Shown in pieces: positions 20,163 through 31,445 of a stretch of 64,000 nt of DNA. Both the position numbers and the translations under genes were made by a program. The notes beneath the pieces are model-generated. The model made no database searches and had not been told where the DNA came from. It was given only the letters and a program-made list of their open reading frames with translations. Position 1 is the first letter of the stretch. Every line of letters starts with the position of its first letter. This DNA comes from Urophycis tenuis (taxonomy: Eukaryota > Chordata > Actinopteri > Gadiformes > Phycidae). Location of the stretch: assembly GCA_036785325.1 (NCBI GenBank), contig JAXIVH010000109.1, positions 407,501 through 471,500 of the forward strand. Direction: 5' to 3'.

Positions 20163-20409
20163 TGCTGTCTTGAAATACTGGCGCTGCGCACCGTACTAGA
20201 AGCTTCAACTTTTCCTGTGTAGCTGCACTGCTTCTATTCGGGCGGACCTGCATTGCCTTAATGGACTGTCAGTTGAGCTGAATCATTTGTAGCCAATCAC
20301 GTCCGAATAATGGTACACCCCCACGTGGTAGCACGTACAAATCCAGAATTTTCTTTTTGCTTTCATATTTCACCTTAACTTTAATTTTTCCTGCTGGCGC
20401 CACCTTTTC

Positions 20410-20724
20410 TCAAGTATATGTTTTCAGTAACACTGGTGTAAGTTTCAGTTTCAGATTTGCAAACTTTTCTTTGTAATCCTTCAGTGATATGAGTGAAAGC
20501 CCAGACCCGGTATCCAGTTCCATTTTTATTTTTTTTCCTTCAATCTCTGAGGTCACCCATATTATTTGTCTGTCACTGTCTGCCATAGAGTGGAGTTCTA
20601 TGTGTGCCAGAGTTGTGTCCACATCTGAGTTTGATCCACTTGTGTCTGTTTCATTAATATCGTGCACTTTTTTATTCTTCTCCCTTTCTCTGTGCCTTCC
20701 CTCATTTTGTTTCATTCTACACAT
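20410..20724 (-). pseudogene. Gypsy protease region
   Basis: Minus-strand frame with the aspartic protease active site ELDTGSGLSLIS about two thirds in, after a charged linker. It follows the zinc-knuckle frame and precedes RT, the gypsy order. Confidence 0.8.
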
Positions 20725-21370
20725 TCACTGTATGTGTCCTTTCCATTTGCACAGTCTACAGTCTTTATCACGAAACCAACAGTCTGCTTGGTCATGGGAG
20801 TCTTTTCCACATCTATAGCATACAGCTGTTCTCACTGGGCGTTTAGCAGTAAATTCGTTGACATTTGAAACTTTCTTCTGCAATAGCATAGCATCCTTTG
20901 ATGCAGTTTCCATTGCTACCGCAATTTCTAATGCCCTTGCTAATGTCAAGTCTTTTTCAGTCAGGAGCCGTCTCTGTGTGCTTTCATTATGCATGCCGCA
21001 CAGTAGCCTATCTTGAATTGCCTCAGACAAGCTTGCGCCAAATTGGCAATGTTCTGCTATCTTCCTGATATCCACCATTTACTTTGTAGTTCGATATTGA
21101 CTCGTTCTTTTGCTGGTTACGTTTATGAAATCTGAATCTCTCTGCAATGATAGTTATGTCCTTAAACGATTTCTGTGCTGGCTTTTGTGGTGCTGTTAAA
21201 CTCCTTAACAGGTTGTAGGTCTTTGCACCCATTACACTTAGCAAAACCGCCACTTTACGATTTTTTTCAATACAGTTAGCAAGGCAATATTGGTCCAGTC
21301 TCTCAATATAAGTGTCCCATTCCTCCACACTACTATCAAATGCATCCACTCCTCCAATAGCAACAGCCAT
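20725..21370 (-). pseudogene. Gypsy gag with zinc knuckles (frameshifted)
   Basis: The start at 21370 (MAVAIGGVDAFDSSVEEWDTY) opens a capsid-like region of the Ty3/gypsy type. A frameshift near 21050-21080 moves to 20725-21078, which continues the capsid (QDRLLCGMHNESTQRRLL) and ends with two knuckles, CYRCGKDSHDQADC and CRLCKWKGH. Gag would bind and package the element RNA. Confidence 0.85.
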
Positions 21371-21540
21371 GATTTTGTTTTAATTTCAGTCTCTTTTCCT
21401 CTCCTTGTTTACTTGTAAGTTACTCACGTCATTGTTCCACTCGTTTCACCGTTGCAGAGGGTGAGCGACTTGCAGACGGAAAACTTCCATTACAGCTTCC
21501 ACACACGCGATGTCTTCCAAAAAATCCTCGTCGGCAATTC

Positions 21541-21792
21541 TGTTGTGTATTGCACTTTCACAACATACATCAATTAAACACCGGAGTAAAGTTAACCATA
21601 GTCTTTACTGGATTTTTGTTATAGACACGTTACATTGCATTTGTTACTCTGCCGATAGTCTACTGCTCTAGTTCAATGTATCAATGCGCCGCTAAGTACT
21701 ACCTCAAAGGTATCATGCACATAACATAAAAGTAGTCCCATGAACTTTAACTAAAAGTAGTTCCCATAACCAGTATGTATGTGAACATAACA
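21541..21792 (-). repeat. Gypsy 5' LTR
   Basis: 252-bp partner of 2321-2572. The right end AACA is followed by target duplication GGCTG (21793-21797). Confidence 0.9.
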
Positions 21793-22043
21793 GGCTGTGG
21801 CTGGCCATGTCACTTTTTAGAGCCACCAAAAATAACGTGCAAAAATTACTGGCGTTATCAACAGGATGTGTTGCTATAGAAATAGAAATAGAAATACTTT
21901 ATTGATCCCAAGCTGGGAAAATTGCAATGTAGGAGCAGCATTGGAATACAAAGAATGTATGCAATATAGAAATAAAAAGTGTATGTATGTATCAAAAAAT
22001 ATATATATATTAATAATATAAACTAAATATAAATTAATTTTAG

Positions 22044-23219
22044 TAGGGATGCACCGATACCGATACCAGAATTGGGTATTTGGCCGATACTTCATTAAAA
22101 TACTATTGCCGATACCACGCACCGATACACCTATGCCAGTAGCCTATCAAACCGGCCGCATGCAGAGATGAGTTGTCCTTCCTAACTAAATCGGGGAGAT
22201 AATGAGCAGAAACTCTGACATTCTGCCAAAGGCTTGTGTGTGTGAAAGTTTGCTGTGAAAAGACGGAACAGTAGGCTAACTCATGTCGGCAATTTGGGCA
22301 TATTTTATGATAAAGGATGACGACAGGAGTAAGGCAGAGTGTAACATCTGTAATGCTACTGTGTCGAGAGGTGGAAAGGAAAGTTCTTCCTTTAATGCAA
22401 GCAATCTGATAAAACATCTTAAGACGCACCATAGTGCTAAGTACACAGAGTTCACTAATCCTAGCAGCGCAAGACCGAAGCAGCCAACCTTATGACGTCT
22501 TGCAAAAGCGAGCGAAAATGTCCAAAGACAACTCACGGGCAATAAAAACAACAGAGGCACTTACTCACTTCAGCGCTCAAAGACCAGCCACTTTCAGTTG
22601 TTGATAATGTCAGATTTCGCCGTCTTCTAGAAGTGCTAGAGCCCATATATGAGATTCCCAGTCGGCTCTACATCACAGATGCGATGTTGCCAAAGGTGCA
22701 TAAAGTGAAAAATCACATTGATGCATCGTAATCACGCGTTGATAGTCATTTGACAACATAGTTTGTTGATTTGTTTAGCCTCTCTGAAGAAACATGGGAA
22801 TAGTGCCACATGGTTTGAGTACTTGAAAGGAGACTTTTGATAACTGAAACGTGATAATGTGCTTATTAAGCAATAGTTCTGATCGCTTTTTGTGATTTTT
22901 TGTTGTTATTCGCTTTATCTGGTTACATTTACATTTTGTCTAATATGATGGCATTTTGTCTTTGAAGGCTTTTTTTGTTAAAACCAGAAAGCTCTGTTTA
23001 GTTTTGGCTTGGAATAGCCTGTTCATTTGGTATAGCCTTACTACAGGCTTGACATAATCTTCAGAGGAGAAAATAAAATCTGCCTTCAAATGAATTGCAC
23101 TTCTTTCATAGAGACCAAATCTAGAAAGTATCGGTATCGGTACTCGGTATCGGCAAGTACACAAATTAAAGTATCGGTATCGTATCGGTTTGTAAAAAAG
23201 TGGTATTGGTGCATTCCTA
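22044..23219 (+). mobile_element. Non-autonomous hAT element
   Basis: Ends TAGGGATGCACCGATACC and ...GGTGCATTCCTA, with a perfect 8-bp target duplication AATTTTAG (22036-22043, 23220-23227), the hAT length. Terminal regions are rich in GATACCGATACC-type repeats. The interior keeps a BED zinc finger (22283-22495) and a decayed transposase-like stretch to about 22730. Confidence 0.9.
22283..22495 (+). pseudogene. BED zinc-finger remnant of hAT transposase
   Basis: 71-codon frame with AECNICNATVSRGG, then NASNLIKHLKTHH: C-x2-C followed by H-x4-H, the BED finger used by hAT transposases to bind their ends. The frame stops soon after, and the catalytic part is absent or shredded downstream. Confidence 0.75.
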
Positions 23220-25205
23220 AATTTTAGTGCAAGTAAAGAACAATGTACAGAATATAAGGAAATATAAGGTGCTTGGAGACTGTTCTAATAAGGTATTGGC
23301 TGTTATTGGCTGTTTACTTCTAACCCATCAGCAGAGGCTGAATGGTGTTGAAAGCACTGGGGAAATCAAAGAATATGATCCTCACAGTGCCTCCCCCACC
23401 ATCCAGATGCATATGGGCTCGTTGCAGCAGGTAGATGACAGCATCATCGACTCCTACACAGGGCTGATAGGCAAATTGCAAGGGGTCCAGAAACGTCCTC
23501 ACCTGTGGCCTCAGCTGGGCTAAGACCAGTCTCTCCAGGACCTTTATCACATGGGATGTTAGGGCGACTGGTCTGTAGTCTGCCGGGTCAGACGGCCTCG
23601 ACTTCTTGGGGACTGGGACCAAGCAGGAGGTCTTCCACAGCAACAGGATTTTCTCCTGACTCAGGCTCAGGTTTACAGATGTCCCAGTACAGGAGACAGC
23701 TGGCTGGCACAGGTCTTCAGGATCCTGGGTGAGATGCCATCAGGGCCTGCAGCCTTTCGCTGATGCAGTCTTTCCATCTGCCTCTTTACCTGGCCTGTAG
23801 TCACCATTGGGCGGGGGTTGGTGCAGATGTCATCAGTGGAGGAGGAGGGGTGGGGGGGAAGGAGGAGGGGCAGATGGAGAGGTGTTGTACAGGAGAATGC
23901 TGGGGGGAGGGTCGAACTCTTTGGGACAGTGTGAGTGTGTGGGGGTGTTGGAGGGGTATCAGGGGGTGAGCTAAACCTGTTGAAAAACTGGTTATACTGG
24001 TTAGCTCTATCCAGGCTCCCAGATGTCTGCCTGTCCTTCCCCTTCATCCCCATGATGTGCTTCATTCCCGCCCACACATCCCTCACACTGTTCTGTTGGA
24101 GTTTGGCCTCCAGCTTCCTCCTGTAGTTGTATTTGCATGTCCTCAGCATCTCACGGAGTACGTGCTGCACTCTCCCCTGCTCCTCTCTGTCTCCTGACCT
24201 GAAAGCCCTCTTCTTCTTGTTCAAGAGTGCCTTCAGGTCACTGGTAATCCACGGCTTGTTGTTGGAGAAGCAGTGAACGGTCCAGGCTGGCATGGTGGTG
24301 TCCTCGTAGAATCTTATGTAGTCTGTTATGCAGTCGGTCATGTTATCGATGTCCTCCCCATGTGGCTCACAGAGAACATCCCAGTCTGTTGACTCGAAGC
24401 AGTCCTGCAGTGCCTCAGTAGTCTCCTGTGTCCACTTCCTCACTGTCCTGGTGTGCACAGGTTGCCTTCTCACAAGTGGGACATACTTGGGAGTCATCAT
24501 GACCAGGTTGTTGTCTGATTTGCCAAGGGGGGGAAGGGCTGTGGCGTCATATGCGTCCATGGCATTAGCATATAGTAAATCCAATGGTGGGGCAGGTGGT
24601 GGGGCAGTCAACATATTGATGGAAGTTATTTAAAATATTGTTGAGTGAGGCATGATTAAAATCACCTGTAATGACCATGAACGCATCCGGGTGTTCAGTC
24701 TGTAGTTTAGCGGTGGCGGAGCTGATGTCTTCACAAGCCACCGCTGTATCAGCTGATGGGGGGATGTAGACAGCAATAGTGATGGCGGACGTGAACTCCC
24801 TTGGCAAATAGTACGGACGCATTCCCACAGCCAGCAGTTCAATGTCCGGGGTACAGAGACGTTCCTTCACGCTGATATGTCCGGGATTGCACCACCTCTC
24901 ACTCAGATAAAGTGCAAGCCCGCCACCCTTCTTCTTCCAACTTTTGGAACAGTCTCTGTCTCCACGTATTAAACTGTAACCGGGAACCTCAACGCTGCTG
25001 TCCGGGATGTGCGAGTGCAGCCAGGTTTCATTGAAGCAGAATATACACTCATGGTATTCCCTTTGTGTCTTCACCGGCGCTGAAAGTTCGTCCATCTTAT
25101 TCCCCAAAGACCTCACGTTTCCCATTATAATCGCTGGGACTGCTGGTTTGTGTCTTCTGTGGTAGGGCTGACGTGCAGCGCAGGAGGCACACGCCCTCTT
25201 AGGGG

Positions 25206-25973
25206 TGTTTATTTACGCAGCTTCCATTCTGACTCGGTCATTTGAATTGTTTGGCGCGTGGTGGCTGGGCTTGTCTGTCGCTGGAGGACTGCTTGGCACA
25301 GAGAACAGTAAGCACAATTCCCTGTTTTAAGCAAGCTTACGAACATTGCACATCAGTGACCGGTGTTTCCTCTTGTTTAGGAGGTGCGTGCTGTAATTGC
25401 ATCGTAGCTTTCTCTCCTTCTCCCTCTTCAGAGTTTTGTTTGCGGGTGGCCTGACGTTCCCGCAGGTATATGGTTTTATTATTGTATTGGTGTCCATGTA
25501 CTGTTCTTTATTGTGCAATGCATCGATATCAGTCTTAATGGATGTTTTATCTTGTGTTTATTTTTAGAAGAAAGACGTTCACAGCTTCGGGTTTTGACCA
25601 CTGTTTTCCCGTACTTAATTTGTTTTTGATTCATAGGCGGTGAGAGAACCACCAGTACTTTAAGTTATTTTCTTTTGGGTCATTGTTTACTTTGTTTGTA
25701 TGAATGTGTGTGGTTATGCTTTACTTAACTGCCACCTTGTAGCTACCAGCCTCGCATCATACTGTATTACTGTGTAGCCCTGTTCCAACTGGCTTACGTT
25801 CAGATTTGTAGTGGTTTAGAAGTGCGCGCATTGTGTGGAAGTGCGTACCATAATAGTATCGTAGCAGGGTGGCGTTTATGTGTGGGGTGTTCTGAAAAAG
25901 TTCAACACGTTTGATTAGTCTGGATCTTGGGCGTGAGTAGTTGCAGTGTCTTTCCAGACATTATAGCTCTTTT
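25206..25973. other. No gene recognised
   Basis: About 770 bp without convincing coding frames. The sequence has GC-rich and T-rich patches and GT-AG-like sites (for example TGTTTAG near 25380) and could be an old LINE 5' UTR, but I have no support for a function. Confidence 0.5.
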
Positions 25974-26640
25974 TAATAATAATAATAATAATAATGCATT
26001 TTATTTGTATTGCACTTTACATTTGAGCAATCTCAAAGTGCTACAGAGCAGAGAAGGGATTAAAAACAGTTGGAATTTATACAAGTAAAAACAGAAATGG
26101 CAATAAATGGCAATAAATAGCAACACACAACAAAAAAGTGAAACCTAAAAACCAATAAAAGAACATTTAGCAGAATGCTTTTGTAAAGAGATACGTTTTT
26201 AGGCCTCGTTTAAAAGCATCTGTAGTCTGTGGGGCCCTGAGGTGGTCAGGGAGGGCATTCCACAGCTTCAGGGCAGCAGAGGAAAAAGCCCGGTCACCCA
26301 TGGTGTGGAGCTTGGTTCTGGGGACTTGGAGTGTGTTTGTGGCTGCAGAGCGGAGGGAGCGTGAGCAGGTCTGGGGGGTGAGGAGTTCCCTGAGGTAGGG
26401 GGGGGGGGGCGTGACCATGAATGCACTGGTGGGTGAGAAGGGAGACCTTGTACTGAATTCTGAGTGGGACCGGGAGCCAGTGGAGCGATTTCAGGATGGG
26501 GGTGATGTGGTCATGTTTGCGCACCCTCATCAGGATCCTGGCAGCGCTGTTCTGAATGTATTGGAGTCTCTGTATGCTCTTGCCAGAGATCCCAATGAGG
26601 AGTGCGTTGCAGTAGTCCAGCCTCTTTTTGGGGGTGTTTT
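25974..26640 (-). mobile_element. 5'-truncated L2-type LINE end
   Basis: Minus strand. The RT C-terminal region is in two frames (26294-26530: HITPILKSLHWLPVPLRIQY; 26167-26418: RSLRSAATNTLQVPRT, GDRAFSSAALKLWNALP, TDAFKRGLKTYLF), separated by a frameshift at a G-run (26399-26409). The 3' end is a (TAA)n microsatellite at 25974-25996. Confidence 0.85.
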
Positions 26641-26843
26641 ACTTGGTGCCAGTGGCCTGTATATCGTGGTGTGTAACTATGATGGCAGAGTATGAGTGAG
26701 TGCGTGTGTGTGTGTGAGAACTAATGTTTTGCTGTGTTCCATTGAAATTCCATGACCAGATTGACCAGATATTTGTTACAAACAGAAATAAAACAGACTA
26801 TATTTTGCTAAACTTTTGCCTCAAGTCATATTCATTCATTTGA

Positions 26844-27110
26844 TCAGCCTGTGTCCTGTTTATGAAATATGTGACAGTTGGGGTTGGTCACACTTCTTCT
26901 CTCCCTCCGTTTGGTTCCAGCCCTGCAGCCCCGGCGTTTCCTCTGTAACTCCTGCGGGACCGCAGGTCTGTCTCTGGGCAGCAGCACATGCTTACGGAGC
27001 GCAATCAGCTGATCACGCGTGTAAACAATGCCCCCACTACAACCGGCACAGTTCTCTGTTACGAAAAACACGGAGAAAAGTTCAGCCATTGTCTCAAACG
27101 TAACGTATTG
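26844..27110 (-). pseudogene. LINE ORF2 N-terminal fragment
   Basis: A minus-strand frame with YTRDQLIALRKHVLLPRD, then PQELQRKRRGCRAGTKRRERR resembles the segment just before the GNVRSLGNKMDEL endonuclease start in fish LINEs. It breaks off after RERR at about 26895. It is a detached 5' fragment; whether it once joined 21869-25205 is not shown. Confidence 0.6.
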
Positions 27111-27170
27111 TTCTTCAGATGCAAGTAATGAAATTGATATTGTTTCCAATCATACACTGCACCTTAATGC

Positions 27171-27420
27171 CGACCAACAATAACCAACAGGCCAATCAAA
27201 TGAAATCATCTGAAGCTGATTCAACCTGACGCTTATGGTTGGTCAGTCAATCACTCAAGTCAGTTATTGACCCATCAATCCGGAAGTCCGAATATGCTTT
27301 GTTAAACAAAGCAAAGTAACTTTTTTTATACCAGTATATAAGTATTTTTCCTTATGATTTGAATGACTTCCCACAATGCAATGATAGATAGTTATACCTA
27401 TACCTACACCAATACCAAAC
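27171..27420. repeat. Duplicated non-coding block (pair with 44075-44320)
   Basis: Shares GGTCAGTCAATCACTCAAG-type sequence, TCAGTTATTGACCCATCA and CCACAATGCAATGATA with 44075-44320. It is part of the NITR locus duplications. A tail-like TAAGTCACTTTGGATAAAAG stretch near 27531-27550 is a common fish SINE-type 3' end. Confidence 0.6.
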
Positions 27421-28140
27421 CAATAATGGTTAACCTAGCAATTGAAATGCTTGAAACTTGTTCTGGTGACTTCCTCTCTGTATTAACAGTAATTAAATGT
27501 TTCCCTTTCTTCTGACAAATGTACTTTTTGTAAGTCACTTTGGATAAAAGAGTCTGCTAAATGCAAATGTATTACCTGTAAGTTTCAACCCTAGGAAACC
27601 ACAAATGAGAAATGTGGGCTGTCCATGTCTCTTTCCACACACTACCATGTCAACCATAAGCAGACCTGAATGTAGGTATCAACAGGATATGCTGCTGAGG
27701 GTCTGCAGAAACAAGTCACGAGAACTGCACACATTTACCATGCATGATAACCTGAATGGTGACTAAGTTTTGTGATCTATCATTTTGATTGTGGCCTAAA
27801 GTGTTCATTTTCTTTCAGATATACTAAAATAAGGGTTGGTAGGTAGGTCTATTTTTTTTTTTTTTTTTTTTTTATTCAAAGTTAAAAAAAAAAGTACAAT
27901 TTTGGTCATGGTGAATGACATGCGTGTTCATCCCCATTCCAAACTAAAATAAGTTGAACTGAATCCCCTTCAAGCAGATATAGATTACATAGATTGCTTT
28001 TTTAACTTTGTCAGAATCCTATTGTTTATTTTATCGCATAGCTTATCTTAAGCTTGTACTTTTTACACGTTTCAGAAATGTATTGGACATCCACCAGATA
28101 ACAATATTTTGAAATTCAATCTCTGTTACGGTCGATGGAC
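27421..28140. other. Non-coding, includes locus-duplication marker and poly(T)
   Basis: No gene. 27605-27720 carries the TATCAACAGGATATGCTGCT marker also seen at 21853, 49710 and 54271. 27851-27875 is a T-run and 27883-27893 an A-run. Confidence 0.5.
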
Positions 28141-28141
28141 T

Positions 28142-28646
28142 TCAGTGGCAGGTTTGTGTCACAACAGAATACAGACTCTCCTGAATCCTTTCAGTTGTGA
28201 CAATACGGGGTTGGGCGGAGACAAGAGCGAGACCAAGCAGCGTAAACGGTATAACAGAGTTTAATTCAAGTGCCGGACGAAACCGGCACAGGCGCACACA
28301 GCGAGATGTGTGCGTCAAACAAATAGCCAAGACAGGAGTACGTCCATATCTTCAATACAAATACATACAACACAATACCAATACACGCAACCGCTCACAC
28401 TGGGGAGACAGGAGACACGAGGTTAAATAGGGAAACAAACAAGACACAGGTGAGACACATTGGGAATCAGACACAGGTGGCTGCTAATGATCACCGGGGA
28501 TTCTGGGGGTTGTAGTGCCAGGACCGGTGATCAACAGCCAGGCGACGCCGATCGAGGTAGAGGGGGAGGCGTTGGCGTGACATCAGTTTGTTCTTCCTGA
28601 CAGATAACTCAAAAGCTGCGTAGTTCAAAGGATCTGTTTTCCTGTT
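28142..28646 (-). pseudogene. NITR-like fragment D, cytoplasmic-tail exon split by solo LTR
   Basis: Counterpart of the gene C tail exon. After a TTCTCTGTTATAG acceptor at 28646/28647 the frame reads DPLNYAAFELSVRK, an ITIM-like LxYxxF site. The solo LTR then interrupts it (28196-28582). Beyond that the frame reads ESLYSVVTQTCH and stops at 28142-28144. Compared with gene C, bases between the two tyrosine motifs are missing and the frame is shifted, so this exon is dead apart from the insertion. Its transmembrane exon lies at 43556-43683, pushed 15 kb away by the hAT nest. Confidence 0.75.
28196..28582 (-). mobile_element. Solo LTR
   Basis: 387 bp with TGT...ACA ends and a perfect 5-bp target duplication TCAGT (28191-28195, 28583-28587). 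No internal retroelement sequence remains, so it is probably the product of LTR-LTR recombination. An ATTAAA near 28263 on the minus strand suggests that orientation. Confidence 0.85.
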
Positions 28647-28830
28647 CTATAACAGAGAACTTTGTATTACTATCAAACACTGTAGAGCAAGGGGTTCTCA
28701 AAATATATGGGGCCGGGGAACCCATTGGGCAGAATTTTTTTCAAGGGCCCCCTCATAACCGCAACACAAATGTAATCATATAGGCTCATGTCTATTTGTT
28801 CTGTTAGATGCTTTTGAACTCTTTTATGCT

Positions 28831-29178
28831 TCAATTATTCAGTGCTAATACCACAATAGTGGTATAATTATAGTTCTTCAAAATTAATGCTGCAGATAAC
28901 AGGATTTGGACATCTGCCTCATCTAAATCTTTATGAAGATGCTCATTTAAAGCTTCACTCACAGTTCTTCTTGATGAAACTAGATTACTTTCATTGGAAT
29001 GGTAAGGCTTACTGATGATGGCATATGGTATTTTCTCAGCAATCATGGTGGTTAGGTGCTTCTTATAGTGATCTAACAAAACCTTTGCATTATTTTCCTG
29101 TAAAATCATCTTGTACTCTTCATTGATATCATTCATAGAGATAATCTGGCCTTGATCAATAGAAAACTTAACAACATT
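28831..29178 (-). pseudogene. Unrecognised zinc-finger-like protein of hAT element, C-terminal part
   Basis: Frame continuing the 41622-42196 protein across the BEL target site (ACATT). It reads VKFSIDQGQIISMNDINEEY, then LLDHYKKHLTTMIAEKIPYA, then EALNEHLHKDLDEADVQILL. Helical, no catalytic motif known to me. It ends at 28831 near the hAT left end. Confidence 0.5.
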
Positions 29179-29819
29179 TGTCAAGTTCTCAGGGGATTCT
29201 AAACTTCTGCCCAAACTTGAAAAAGGCCTTGGCCATCAACAGGGTAAAAATGGAACCAACTCAGACGGTTTCTTCGTTCTTCTTTGATTTATTTTACTAA
29301 GTCATCAGTTTGAATATGTCTTTTATGGAGGTTGAAAAAATTTACAAGAAACAAAACACAAAATACAGCAATTTCATAAAACTGCCTCTCATTAAACACA
29401 CAAACATCAAGTTCTCCACTGTTTCATCAAACAAACATTACTCCCATTCTAGCACTAGAGTATTATTACAAGCTAACATTAGCACACCACAGTCAGATAT
29501 AAATGACACTAACTAAAGCACTTAAACACACTTTAACCTTTGAGTCGTGTTCGTTTCTCCCCCCTTACTTTGGTGCTCTCGGTCAAATTTGACCGGCCTG
29601 TTTTAACTGCCCTTACATTAACACAAAAACCATTGATCGTCACCAAATTGTATTTAACTCCCTTTTAACCTGTAAACAATGTCTCAGACTACTGGTTACA
29701 TGAATAACTGCAGTGAATAGACACAGAAATTGAAAGTTGTATTCCAAAATTAACATTTATTGTAGAAAAATCAAAACAGAGACCAAATTCACAGAACATC
29801 AGAACATCAACATGAACAC

Positions 29820-29820
<1 letters not shown>

Positions 29821-29886
<66 letters not shown>
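29821..29886. repeat. (GT)n microsatellite in piggyBac
   Basis: About 33 uninterrupted TG units, located where the transposase C-terminus would be. Confidence 0.95.
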
Positions 29887-29887
<1 letters not shown>

Positions 29888-29912
29888 CTGACACAGGAGT
29901 GGCATTTTGCAA

Positions 29913-31000
29913 TCAGGTCACAGTGTGCCTTGCAAACGTAGGCATCACATTTGAAACATGCAGCTCCTGACCAAGCCCATGTGATGTGAAAAAGTTATCA
30001 CATGTGATGTTATGCCCCTTGAGACCGGCTGTCATGTCCAACACAACACGCATGCCTTGGTTTTTTTCTGGCCTTCCAGTAACAGGTTTCCCTGTGTAAA
30101 CCTGCATATTCCAGGCGTAGCTGCTCCTGGCATCACATGCTGCCCAGATCTTGATCCCATACTTGCCTGGTTTGCTTGGGATGTACTGTTTGAATGGACA
30201 GCGACCTCTGAAAGGGACCGGGCGCTCGTCCACTGTCACCTCAGGGCCTGGATTGTACATCAGTGGTAGGCGCTCCACCCACCTGTCCCAAACGTTCCTG
30301 ATGGCAGCCAGTTTGTCGTCTCGCCAGCGGAAAGGTCGTGTAGCTCTGTCATCAAATCTGATAATTCTTGAGAGGACATGAAACTGTTGCAGGGACATAG
30401 TTGACCGGAATATAGGCCTCCCTGACTCTGCATCCCACAGACTTTTTGTAGCCTCATTGTTGGACCGATGTACTCCTGCTAGAATCAACAGACCCATGTA
30501 GGCTTGGAGGTCTACCTGGTCCAAGGCCTTCCATGTGTCCGCAAACAAACGCCCCCCTTCCAGGTTTGTCATCGCCGGTATAATTTCCACAATGGACTCT
30601 GGTAAAAAGAGTTGGAAGCTGGACTTGATGTCATCCACACGAGATGTTGCATACCGTGTTGGCCCTGGTGACATCCTAATGATATTTTCCCCTCTTGCTC
30701 TGCCTCCTCTGTCCTGGGGGGATGAATACCAGAGCAAGTTGCCATCCTTGGACTGGAATGTCACCTCAGGTGTGTCTTCCACAGGGGCCTCTTCCCCAGG
30801 TGCCTCTTCCTCAGGGGCCTCTTCCTCGCCATCTGTTGACTGTTCGGTCTCATGATGGTCTGGATCAAAATCAGGATCGTTGTCTTCTATTTTGAAACAT
30901 CCTCCTCTATTTCTGGTTCAACTCCAATCCCGTCTTCATCAGTTTGAAAAAAAAGGTCAAGAGCCTCTCTGACAGAAAAACGTCTGATCGGGCGCCGACT
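29913..31000 (-). pseudogene. piggyBac transposase (C-terminus lost)
   Basis: Start at 31000 (MSRRPIRRFSVREALDLFF). The frame breaks near 30890 after EEDVSK and continues in 29913-30782 with an acidic N-terminal region, YATSRVDDIKSSFQLFLPE, LADTWKALDQVDLQAYMGLLI-like core start, the catalytic Asp block VTVDERPVPFRGRCPFKQYI and a second Asp region in HNITCDNFFTSH. It stops soon after MPTFARHTVT; the third catalytic acid and the cysteine-rich C-terminus are missing, and a GT microsatellite occupies that place. Confidence 0.9.
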
Positions 31001-31277
31001 CATTGTGTTCAGAGTAAAATAAGAGCAATGCACAAGCAAGCTATATATAGGGGAACTGTGAGAAGATATCATACGTTTTGTATCGAAAGTGTGGTTCACG
31101 TGGGGGGATGGACACATTAGCCCGGGAAAGAGCCAGGTTCCCATAACAAACACCTAATTGGTCACTTTGAAGTGTTACACGTTTAGTCTGGAAGGTGTGG
31201 TTCATGTAGGGGGACAGGCACATAAGCACGGGAAAGAGAGGACACATGGTCAGTCTGAAAGGGGTTCACGTGGGGTG

Positions 31278-31445
31278 GAGTGTGTGTGTGTGTGCGTGTA
31301 TGTGCGTGCGTGTGTGTGTGTGTGTGCGTGTAGGTGTGTGTGTGTGCATGTAGGTGTGTTTGTGTGTGTGTGTGTGTGTGCGTGTAGGTGTGTGTGTGTG
31401 TGTTTGTGTGTGTGCATGTAGGTGTGTTTGTGTGTGCGTGTGGTG
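31278..31445. repeat. GT-rich minisatellite in piggyBac
   Basis: GT runs interrupted by GTGCGTGTAG and GTGCATGTAG units, followed by TGG triplets. Confidence 0.9.

Larger units (their letters stand above)
2321..21792 (-). mobile_element. Gypsy-type LTR retrotransposon, split by nested elements
   Basis: Minus-strand element with matching 252-bp LTRs (2321-2572 and 21541-21792), TGTT...AACA ends and a 5-bp target duplication GGCTG (2316-2320, 21793-21797). A purine tract (minus strand AAAGGAGGAAA) directly precedes the 3' LTR. The internal order on the minus strand is gag, zinc knuckle, protease, reverse transcriptase, [break], integrase, which is gypsy order. The part encoding RNase H is missing. 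In its place is a DIRS element (about 4080-19482) that itself contains a LINE and a retrovirus. The gypsy genes are frameshifted and cannot work. Confidence 0.9.
21869..25205 (-). mobile_element. LINE (Jockey superclade) with internal deletion, split by hAT
   Basis: Minus strand. The 5' part holds the endonuclease: 24565-25125 (IIMGNVRSLGNKMDEL start, CFNETWLHSHIPDSSVEV, VITGDFNHASL), then 23673-24614 (GKSDNNLVMMTP, NNKPWITSDLKALLNKKKRAF, RKAAGPDGISPRIL), and early RT in 23320-23643 (DYRPVALTSHVIKVLERLV, FFDFPSAFNTIQPLL). The frame then meets 3' UTR sequence directly, so the RT catalytic half is gone. The 3' end is an ATAGAA-type tail at 21871-21890. A hAT element (22044-23219) sits in the 3' UTR. 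Frameshifts occur near 24600 and 23660. Confidence 0.88.

Noticed and set aside
25206..25973. Possible host 5' UTR exons with GT-AG-like sites
   Set aside because: No open frame of note and no matching downstream exon; splice-like sites alone are too common.
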